Shown here piece after piece: positions 1 through 5,166 of a DNA stretch of 6,423 bases. Each line of letters begins with the position of its first letter. Positions within the stretch are counted from its first letter, which is position 1. Where the stretch lies: contig JAHEIJ010000130.1 in NCBI GenBank assembly GCA_024639445.1, forward strand, positions 1-6,423, given 5' to 3'. Source of the stretch: Gammaproteobacteria bacterium (GTDB taxonomy: Bacteria > Pseudomonadota > Gammaproteobacteria > UBA6429 > Thiohalophilaceae). The notes under the pieces are model-generated. The model was given only the letters and a program-made list of their open reading frames with translations. It made no database searches and was not told the DNA's origin. A program made the position numbers and the translations under genes.

Positions 1-301
1 CATAGTCTTCTAATTGACGCCGCGCTGCATCAAAAGCATCGCGCATAGCCACATGCACATTTTCATGGGCATGATGTAGTTCCGAATGGTGAGAGGCAAT
101 AATTTCTCCTCCTGGCAGGGTAATGTCTATGATTACCCGATAAAGCCCGGCCTGTTGTTTATGCGGTGCATCGATTGTAATTTGACACCTTGTAACGTGT
201 TCAGCAAATCGTTGTAGCTTATAACACTTCTCCCTGATTCTCGCCTCAATTACCGCCGACGGCTCCATATGTCGAAATTTGATTTGTAACGGCACCTGCA
301 T
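1..301 (-). CDS. HPF/RaiA-family ribosome-associated protein (3' end outside window)
   Basis: The first 100 residues, read from ATG at 301, form a sigma-54-modulation/HPF/RaiA-type domain. The protein starts MQVPLQIKFRHM, has a KCYKLQRF segment near residues 25-32, a beta-strand segment RVIIDITLPGGE near 58-69, a histidine-rich stretch near 74-81, and a helix ending VAMRDAFDAARRQLEDY. That last segment is typical of the subgroup which, from memory, often carries a cold-shock domain at the C-terminus; that part lies outside the window and cannot be checked. Family members bind the 30S decoding region and hold ribosomes inactive or protected in stress. The start at 301 is preferred because the fold begins there and a strong AGGGAGGT site lies 5 nt upstream. 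An in-frame ATG at 418 with its own AGGAG would add 39 residues. The gene is divergent from the rest of the cluster. The family call is firm; the exact subtype is not. Confidence 0.88.
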   Translation of the reverse strand, partial: MQVPLQIKFRHMEPSAVIEARIREKCYKLQRFAEHVTRCQITIDAPHKQQAGLYRVIIDITLPGGEIIASHHSELHHAHENVHVAMRDAFDAARRQLEDY

Positions 302-306
302 AATCG

Positions 307-314
307 ACCTCCCT
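307..314 (-). promoter_or_regulatory. Shine-Dalgarno site for the HPF-like gene, proximal start
   Basis: On the minus strand this reads AGGGAGGT, 5 nt before ATG at 301. It is the best ribosome binding site in the window and supports 301 as the main start. Confidence 0.75.
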
Positions 315-426
315 GATGAATCGCGCTTTATAACCTGGTTGCTGAGGTGTGCTCTGTCATACGTGGGTTTACAAAGTGTAGTCGGTCGTAATCGACTTTT
401 CATTGCAGGAAAATCCATACTAATAT

Positions 427-431
427 CTCCT
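427..431 (-). promoter_or_regulatory. Shine-Dalgarno-like site for an alternative upstream start at 418
   Basis: On the minus strand this reads AGGAG, 8 nt before an ATG at 418 that is in frame with the HPF-like gene. No stop codon lies between 418 and 301. The site may serve a longer isoform or be fortuitous, since the HPF fold does not need the added 39 residues. Confidence 0.4.
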
Positions 432-448
432 ACAATAAAACATATTTT

Positions 449-460
449 GTGTGATCATAC
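449..460. repeat. Near-palindromic 12-mer, operator-like
   Basis: The sequence GTGTGATCATAC matches its reverse complement at 10 of 12 positions and is centred on TGATCA. It lies in the divergent region, overlapping a minus-strand TATGAT that could be a -10 element. It resembles a half CRP site (TGTGA), but the second half is missing. The regulatory role is inference. Confidence 0.35.
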
Positions 461-463
461 TTT

Positions 464-480
464 TTCGTGAGCCTTCGTGA
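464..480. repeat. Tandem TTCGTGA repeat, 10-bp period
   Basis: TTCGTGA occurs at 464-470 and again at 474-480, one helical turn apart. Seen from the minus strand, the pair sits where a -35 region would be if TATGAT at 459-454 were the -10. It could be a direct-repeat protein binding site; chance is also possible for a 7-mer. Confidence 0.35.
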
Positions 481-634
481 CCTAGCGCCAGCAGTCATCG
501 ATCGCGCAAGCATTTGTTATAGATATGATTTCCATGATCTGGCGCAAACAAAAATTACCCAGGAACATCTATTTTTAAGAATAGATAACTGCGTTGCGCA
601 CAAGCGACCAAAAACACGACGAATATCACAAAAT

Positions 635-638
635 GAGG
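635..638 (+). promoter_or_regulatory. Ribosome binding site deciding the start at 647
   Basis: GAGG lies 8 nt before ATG 647 but only 2 nt before the in-frame ATG at 641, so 647 is the better start. Confidence 0.6.
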
Positions 639-646
639 TAATGGCC

Positions 647-895
647 ATGACGACTGTACAGGCTCCAATCGCGGTCGGCGCTCCCGACCCCGAGCATAAG
701 ACCTCACCCATCCTGGATGAGTATGATGATGATTTCCCTATCCTGGCCCAGCAGCTTGAGGAGCTGCCGGTCTGCTACTTCAATAGTGTCGCCTATGACT
801 CTGGCACCTTCGTCTGTGTCGGTAGTGGTGAGCTGTTACGCTGTGAAAAAGGGATCTGGGTGCAAGAAGGATCCTGTGACCCTGATAATCCCTGA
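647..895 (+). CDS. Small acidic four-cysteine protein, DUF1496-like
   Basis: This 82-residue protein has no signal peptide or membrane segment. The first 40 residues are polar and acidic (DEYDDDF at 24-30) and are probably flexible. A compact C-terminal half follows, with cysteines at 43, 57, 66 and 77. The pattern VCYFNSVAYDSG (42-53), GELLRC (61-66) and GIWVQEGSC (69-77) recalls DUF1496 proteins, which have a CYY..KAYS.GA..(x)n..LL.C core; this match is from memory and not certain. The four cysteines could bind a metal or form disulfides, but no function is known. It is the first plus-strand gene, divergent from the HPF-like gene and 85 bp before the DUF504 gene. The open frame extends upstream to GTG 467, but that part lacks a ribosome binding site and protein-like composition, so ATG 647 was chosen. 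Confidence 0.7.
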   Translation: MTTVQAPIAVGAPDPEHKTSPILDEYDDDFPILAQQLEELPVCYFNSVAYDSGTFVCVGSGELLRCEKGIWVQEGSCDPDNP

Positions 896-980
896 AAAAT
901 CAATTGGACATAATCTAAACTGACAGGCCAGGCCGTTTCGATTCCTGGGGTCTGCCACGCCGACTGTAAACACGTATGTC

Positions 981-1259
981 ATGCAAACGATTCAGGAGTT
1001 GCTTAACCGCATACGCTGGGATACCGAGTTTTCCCGTGGCAATTTTGAGATCGGTTACTTTGATCGTATCGAACATCGCATTGTTAGATTACCGTTGCAG
1101 CAGACGACATTTGACCCTGATAGTCATTTCTTTTTTCAGTTTATCGCCAACGATGGCATAACGCACAGCGTACCTCTTCATCGTATACGTGTTGTTTACA
1201 AAAATGGCGTTTGCATTTGGCAACGTAATAAGCCTGATGAGGAGCATCCAATCTGCTAG
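981..1259 (+). CDS. DUF504/UPF0248 protein, MJ1316 RNA cyclic group end recognition domain
   Basis: The 92-residue protein is essentially one domain. It opens with ELLNRIRWDTEF (6-17), the family's N-terminal signature, continues with IGYFDRI (24-30) and a basic strand RIVRLPL (33-39), and closes with SVPLHRIRVVY (63-73) and a final IWQR (79-82), equivalent to the archaeal IPxHRIR...G..IW pattern. From memory, PF04457 was renamed for a predicted role in recognising RNA cyclic phosphate ends, based on links with RtcA/RtcB and 2H phosphoesterases; no catalytic residues are claimed here. RtcA, which makes 2',3'-cyclic phosphate ends, lies three genes downstream and fits that idea. ATG 981 matches the family's usual start, although no Shine-Dalgarno sequence precedes it. 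The family call is strong; the biochemical role is a prediction. Confidence 0.87.
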   Translation: MQTIQELLNRIRWDTEFSRGNFEIGYFDRIEHRIVRLPLQQTTFDPDSHFFFQFIANDGITHSVPLHRIRVVYKNGVCIWQRNKPDEEHPIC

Positions 1260-1316
1260 TCTTAATTTAAGAGCAGTCTTTATATTTAAACTTAGAATAA
1301 AACAGATTAAGTGATA

Positions 1317-1346
1317 ATGAGATGACTCTTTTGTACGCTGTATAAC
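1317..1346 (+). promoter_or_regulatory. Possible sigma-70-type promoter before ftsH
   Basis: ATGAGA (1317-1322, 4 of 6 to TTGACA) and TATAAC (1341-1346, 5 of 6 to TATAAT) are 18 bp apart in an AT-rich gap. The transcript would start near 1353, only about 14 nt before the ftsH ATG. No heat-shock sigma-32 pattern was seen. The match is weak and could be chance. Confidence 0.27.
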
Positions 1347-1366
1347 TATTGCACCTGCGATTTACC

Positions 1367-3265
1367 ATGAACCAACCCAAACCCGATAAGCCAAATAACC
1401 GTGCAGCGAAATGGCTGCCTTACTGGTTCATATTCATGCTGTTTGTGCTGGCTATCTATACCTTCCAACGTTTCCAGCCCGAAGAAATGCACTACGAGAT
1501 TCCCTATAGCCAGTTCAAGTCATTGGTCAGTCAAAACAAGGTCAACAACGTCGAGATTCGCGGTTTACATGTTAAAGGCATGCTGCAAACCGACGAGGCC
1601 ATTGGTCCGCAAGGTGAACTGGCAAGACTGTTTCAAACTGAACTGCCCGGTTTTGGGGATGAAACGTTACTGCCTTTAATGGAGAAAGCCGGGGTCACGG
1701 TGAGCATCCAGTCTGATACCCAGGGCAATATCCTGTTTACGCTTTTATTCACCATGATGCCCTGGTTAATCCTCTTCCTGTTGTTTTACTGGGCGTATAA
1801 ACGCACATCCAGTGCGATTGGTGGGCGTCTCGGCGGCCCCGGAGAACTAAAGAAATTTCTGGAAACTCCCGGCCGCAAGGCCGAAGTCCCGGAAGTGTCA
1901 TTTGCTGATGTTGCCGGGCAGGAAAATGCCAAGCGGGAGGTAATGGAACTCATAGAGTTTCTGAAAGAGCCCGAACGCTTTCGCAAACTCGGTGCCGAGG
2001 TGCCTCGCGGCATCCTGCTAATGGGCGCGCCTGGTACCGGTAAGACATTGATGGCACGGGCTCTGGCAGGGGAAGCCGGGGTGCCGTTTTATTCCATATC
2101 CGGCTCCGAATTCATCGAGGTCTTTGTTGGCGTCGGTGCTTCCCGGGTGCGTCACCTGTTTGAGGCCGCCAAAAAAAATGCACCGAGCATTATCTTTATT
2201 GATGAACTGGACAGTGTAGGACGGACTCGCGGCACCGGGCTGGGCGGCGGCCATGATGAACGGGAGCAGACCCTGAATCAGATCCTGGCGGAAATGGATG
2301 GCTTTGCCGGCCATGAGGCTGTCATTGTGATCGCCGCCACCAACCGCCCCGATGTCCTCGATCCGGCCCTGCTGCGTCCCGGACGCTTTGACCGTCACGT
2401 GATTCTGGATTTACCCGACCTGAGGGACCGTGAAGCCATCCTGGCAGTACACACCCGCAAAATTCCCCTGCAGGACGATGCCGATCTTAAGCAGATTGCG
2501 GCCGGTACACCGGGCTTTTCCGGTGCCGATCTGAAAAATCTTGTCAATGAAGCCGCCATGTTTGCCGCCCGAGCCAACAAGGGCAAGGTCAGCATGGCCG
2601 AACTGGACGAAGCCCGCGACAAACTCCTGATGGGAACGGTTCGCACCCTGGCAATACAACCGGAAGAAAAGCACCGCCTGGCCGTCCATGAAGCCGGCCA
2701 TACTCTGGTTGCCTATTTCCTGCCCCATGCTGATCCATTATATAAGGTAACCATTATCCCCCGTGGCCAGGCGCTGGGCGGGACACAGCAATTACCGGAA
2801 CAAGAGCGTCACACTTTACCGGAAGATTATTTACGCGATCGCCTCGCCGTGATTCTCGGTGGCCGATGTGCGGAAAAATTATTACTCGGTACCGTCAGTT
2901 CGGGGGCGGATGACGATATTCACCAGGCCACCACTCTCGCCCGTGCCATGGTGGCGCGTTGGGGTATGTCAGATGAAATTGGTCCGGTTGATCTGCGCCA
3001 GTCGGAGGAACACCCTTTCCTTGGCCGCGAAATTGCACAACCGCGACGCTACAGTGAACATTCAGCGCGCGCCGTTGATCAAGCTGTGCAGAAATTAATT
3101 CGGCAAGCCGAAGAATCCGCCAACAACACGCTCAAGCAACATCAGCGTCAACTTGAAAAACTCATCGCGGAACTGAAAGCCAGGGAATCTTTGCAGCGGG
3201 AGGATATCAAGGCTTGCCTGGGGCCAGCCAATAACAAGCCGATGGTTGGTCTGAACCCCCTCTAA
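1367..3265 (+). CDS. ftsH: ATP-dependent membrane zinc metalloprotease FtsH
   Basis: This is a complete 632-residue AAA protease that degrades membrane and damaged cytosolic proteins as a hexamer in the inner membrane. Order of parts: membrane segment 1 (about 16-33), periplasmic domain (34-121), membrane segment 2 (122-142), AAA module, M41 peptidase, C-terminal helical region (about 560-620). Visible motifs: Walker A GAPGTGKT (220-227, K226), pore FVG (253-255), Walker B with D279-E280, sensor N326, arginine fingers R340 and R343, HEAGH (441-445, E442 catalytic) and third zinc ligand D517. All catalytic residues are present. E. coli FtsH has 644 residues; this copy lacks the long hydrophilic C-terminal tail. 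ATG 1367 was chosen over an in-frame TTG at 1349; neither has a good ribosome binding site. It is not beside rlmE/folP as the housekeeping gene usually is, so it is probably a second copy. Confidence 0.96.
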   Translation: MNQPKPDKPNNRAAKWLPYWFIFMLFVLAIYTFQRFQPEEMHYEIPYSQFKSLVSQNKVNNVEIRGLHVKGMLQTDEAIGPQGELARLFQTELPGFGDETLLPLMEKAGVTVSIQSDTQGNILFTLLFTMMPWLILFLLFYWAYKRTSSAIGGRLGGPGELKKFLETPGRKAEVPEVSFADVAGQENAKREVMELIEFLKEPERFRKLGAEVPRGILLMGAPGTGKTLMARALAGEAGVPFYSISGSEFIEVFVGVGASRVRHLFEAAKKNAPSIIFIDELDSVGRTRGTGLGGGHDEREQTLNQILAEMDGFAGHEAVIVIAATNRPDVLDPALLRPGRFDRHVILDLPDLRDREAILAVHTRKIPLQDDADLKQIAAGTPGFSGADLKNLVNEAAMFAARANKGKVSMAELDEARDKLLMGTVRTLAIQPEEKHRLAVHEAGHTLVAYFLPHADPLYKVTIIPRGQALGGTQQLPEQERHTLPEDYLRDRLAVILGGRCAEKLLLGTVSSGADDDIHQATTLARAMVARWGMSDEIGPVDLRQSEEHPFLGREIAQPRRYSEHSARAVDQAVQKLIRQAEESANNTLKQHQRQLEKLIAELKARESLQREDIKACLGPANNKPMVGLNPL

Positions 3266-3350
3266 ATAAGCAGGACTCTGTCTCCGCCTTAATGGAAAAC
3301 ACAGGGTTTACCAACTTCCAGATTCAACTGCCGCTAATCGTCATAAGCAA

Positions 3351-4040
3351 ATGAACACCGAAGAAAAACACCAGCGCATGCTCGAAGTCATAGAGGAAGA
3401 AGTAGCCTATACCAGTCATGCGATCGGCAAAAACAAACTTGATACCCGGGTGATGGACGCAATGCGCAAGGTCCCCCGGCACGAGTTTGTCCCTGCCAAC
3501 AGCCAGATCACAGCCTATAGCAACGGCCCGCTTTCGATCGGCCACGGTCAGACCATTTCCCAGCCATATATTGTCGCCTTGATGACCGATCTGCTCGAAC
3601 CACAAGCCGATGATGTTATTCTCGAAATTGGCACCGGCTCCGGTTATCAGTCCGCCATCCTGGCCTGCCTGGTTAAACAAGTCCATACCACAGAAACTGT
3701 CAGTCCTCTTGTCGATCCGGCACGCGAGCGTCTGCAACGCCTGGGCTATAACAATGTTGAAGTGCATGACTGTGATGGCTACTTTGGCTTACCCGAGTTG
3801 GCACCGTTTGATGGCATCATTGTCACTGCCGCCGCACCACATGTACCCACGCCTTTGCTGGAGCAACTCAAACCCGGTGGGCGACTGGTCATTCCTGTTG
3901 GCTATGAATATTACGCCCAGGAATTGCTGGTCATTCAAAAACAGGAAGACAATCATTTCACTCGGCGCAAGGTAATTGATGTGGTGTTTGTGCCGTTAAC
4001 CGGTAACGGTCACCATCAGGCGGCTGAGGATATTGATTAA
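3351..4040 (+). CDS. pcm: Protein-L-isoaspartate O-methyltransferase
   Basis: The 229-residue cytosolic enzyme methylates isoaspartyl (and D-aspartyl) residues with S-adenosylmethionine, starting repair of spontaneously aged proteins. Family signatures: PRHEFVP near 43-49, IGHGQTISQP (63-72, with the active-site region serine S70), SAM motif I ILEIGTGSGYQS (90-101), an acidic residue in the TTE segment near 119 for ribose binding, FDGIIVTAAAP near 154-164, and LKPGGRLVIPVG near 174-185. E. coli Pcm has 208 residues; the extra length is mostly an N-terminal helix and a short C-terminal tail. There is no clear Shine-Dalgarno sequence, but ATG 3351 fits the family's N-terminus. The gene is not next to surE, nlpD or rpoS, the usual gammaproteobacterial context, so it may be a second, stress-linked copy. 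Confidence 0.95.
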   Translation: MNTEEKHQRMLEVIEEEVAYTSHAIGKNKLDTRVMDAMRKVPRHEFVPANSQITAYSNGPLSIGHGQTISQPYIVALMTDLLEPQADDVILEIGTGSGYQSAILACLVKQVHTTETVSPLVDPARERLQRLGYNNVEVHDCDGYFGLPELAPFDGIIVTAAAPHVPTPLLEQLKPGGRLVIPVGYEYYAQELLVIQKQEDNHFTRRKVIDVVFVPLTGNGHHQAAEDID

Positions 4041-4049
4041 TACCTATGA

Positions 4050-4079
4050 CCGACAGCTGCATCGATCTTGTTTTGTAAT
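4050..4079 (+). promoter_or_regulatory. Possible promoter before rtcA
   Basis: CCGACA (4050-4055, 4 of 6 to TTGACA) and TGTAAT (4074-4079, 5 of 6 to TATAAT) are 18 bp apart. Transcription would begin about 5 nt before the rtcA ATG, giving a nearly leaderless message. There is no sigma-54 GG/GC pattern of the kind expected for RtcR control. The evidence is weak. Confidence 0.25.
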
Positions 4080-4090
4080 TAAATAATAAA

Positions 4091-5107
4091 ATGCTGACTA
4101 TTGATGGCTCACAGGGTGAAGGGGGCGGGCAAATCTTGCGCACCGCGCTGGCGCTGTCCATGTGTCTGGGCAAGGCCTTTCAGATTCACAATATACGCGC
4201 CACGCGTGCGAAACCGGGGCTACAGCCGCAACACCTGGCCGCGGTGAAAGCCGCCGCCTGCATTGCCCGGGCCGAAGTCAAAGGCGCAGAGCTGGGATCG
4301 CAGACTCTCAGCTTTATCCCGCACGAGGTGGAAGGCGGTGAATATCGCTTTGCCATCGGTACCGCCGGGAGCACCACGCTGTTGTTTCAAACCTTGTTAC
4401 CGGCACTTATGCGTGCCCGCCATTCATCCCGCGTGATCCTGGAAGGCGGCACCCACAATCCCATGGCCCCGCCGTTTGAGTTTCTAAACCAGGCCTTCCT
4501 GCCGTTGATTAACCGCATGGGGCCCGCAGTCAAGGCCAGGCTCATAAGGCCGGGATATGTCCCAGCTGGTGGCGGCGAACTGAATATCACCATCCAACCG
4601 GCAAGCCGCTTGCGCCCGCTCAATATTCTGCAGCGCGGCAAGCTTATCGAAACCAGGGCCGAGGTCTTGTTGTCCCATTTGCCTGAGCATATTGCTGAAC
4701 GGGAACTGGGTGTGATTGGTAAGGCCTTACAATTGCCGGCTTCGTGTTTAAGCTCTCAGCTTGATAGCTTGGCAATCGGTCCAGGTAACTGTGTCAGTGT
4801 CATCATAAAAGCTGAAGGGATTACCGAAGTGTTCACCGCACTTGGTAAACGCGGACTGCCCGCTGAACAAGTGGCCAACCAGGTGGTGCAGGACGTGCGC
4901 GATTACCTGGCCAATGAAATACCCGTCGGCCACTATCTGGCCGATCAGATCTTGCTACCACTGGCACTGGCTGGCAGCGGTGCATATGTAACCGGACCGC
5001 CAAGCTTACATACCACCACCAATATGGCTGTTATCGAACAATTCACCCAAAAGCCTTTCACGCTGGAACATCTTACTCCGACTACCTGCCGGGTCGAACT
5101 GGCCTGA
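4091..5107 (+). CDS. rtcA: RNA 3'-terminal phosphate cyclase
   Basis: The 338-residue enzyme converts an RNA 3'-phosphate to a 2',3'-cyclic phosphate using ATP, through a covalent histidine-AMP intermediate; the family also adenylates some 5'-phosphate ends. Length equals E. coli RtcA (338-339). Visible signatures: DGSQGEGGGQILR (5-17), RAKPGLQPQH (39-48), GTAGSTTLLFQ (90-100), GGTHNPMAPPF (119-129), VPAGGGEL (157-163 region), and SLHTTTNMAV (305-314) with H307 in the place of catalytic H309 of E. coli. The smaller inserted domain lies roughly at 180-280. In E. coli rtcA is in an operon with rtcB under RtcR; neither is in this window. The gene lies 50 bp after pcm on the same strand and has no Shine-Dalgarno sequence in its A/T-rich leader. 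The nearby DUF504 gene supports an RNA-end processing role. Confidence 0.96.
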   Translation: MLTIDGSQGEGGGQILRTALALSMCLGKAFQIHNIRATRAKPGLQPQHLAAVKAAACIARAEVKGAELGSQTLSFIPHEVEGGEYRFAIGTAGSTTLLFQTLLPALMRARHSSRVILEGGTHNPMAPPFEFLNQAFLPLINRMGPAVKARLIRPGYVPAGGGELNITIQPASRLRPLNILQRGKLIETRAEVLLSHLPEHIAERELGVIGKALQLPASCLSSQLDSLAIGPGNCVSVIIKAEGITEVFTALGKRGLPAEQVANQVVQDVRDYLANEIPVGHYLADQILLPLALAGSGAYVTGPPSLHTTTNMAVIEQFTQKPFTLEHLTPTTCRVELA

Positions 5108-5124
5108 ACAGAAGATCGGTCTGC

Positions 5125-5156
5125 TGTATCGGCGGCCATGCATCAGGCTTGATACA
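5125..5156. repeat. Inverted repeat TGTATC/GATACA in the yheS leader
   Basis: TGTATC (5125-5130) and GATACA (5151-5156) form a perfect 6-bp inverted repeat with a 20-nt spacer. The right arm overlaps TACAAT (5153-5158), the only -10-like box before yheS. It could be an operator or a weak hairpin; no T-run follows, so it is not a terminator. Confidence 0.3.
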
Positions 5157-5166
5157 ATAGCGCGAT

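Larger units (their letters stand above)
302..646. other. Divergent intergenic region, about 345 bp
   Basis: This stretch separates the minus-strand HPF-like gene from the plus-strand small-protein gene. It is AT-rich around 415-460 and 545-590. It contains a possible 39-codon N-terminal extension of the HPF-like gene (302-418, minus), two minus-strand ribosome binding sites, a 12-bp near-palindrome at 449-460, and two copies of TTCGTGA exactly 10 bp apart at 464-480. TATGAT occurs at 524-529 on the plus strand and at 454-459 on the minus strand, but neither has a convincing -35 partner, so no promoter is assigned. An open plus-strand frame from GTG at 467 runs into the next gene, but the upstream part looks non-coding. 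Confidence 0.6.

Noticed and set aside
380..400. Possible terminator: AGTCG/CGACT stem followed by TTTT on the plus strand
   Set aside because: The stem is only 5 bp, the T-run is short, and no plus-strand gene precedes it.
279..470. 63-residue plus-strand open frame over the HPF-like 5' region
   Set aside because: It starts with TTG, overlaps the HPF-like coding start in antisense, has no ribosome binding site and resembles no family.
467..646. N-terminal extension of the four-cysteine protein from GTG 467
   Set aside because: There is no ribosome binding site at 467, the composition is unlike the downstream protein, and GAGG is correctly spaced for ATG 647.
922..952. Possible hairpin between the four-cysteine gene and the DUF504 gene (CCAGG/CCTGG with flanking GAC/GTC)
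   Set aside because: It has a large internal mismatch and loop and no T-run, so a terminator is not supported.
976..1161. Open frame in a second frame over the DUF504 gene
   Set aside because: The 981 frame carries the clear family motifs; this one is a shadow.
2018..2728. Several antisense open frames inside ftsH
   Set aside because: They lie opposite strongly conserved FtsH coding sequence and have no recognisable motifs; GC-rich codon use explains them.
3293..3312. Imperfect 7-bp stem around GGAAAAC/GTTTACC between ftsH and pcm
   Set aside because: It has a mismatch in the stem and no T-run; no termination signal is supported.
4041..4090. Sigma-54 (-24/-12) promoter for RtcR control of rtcA
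   Set aside because: No GG-N10-GC pattern is present in the gap; GG-containing TGGCAC matches elsewhere in the window lie inside coding sequence with wrong spacing.
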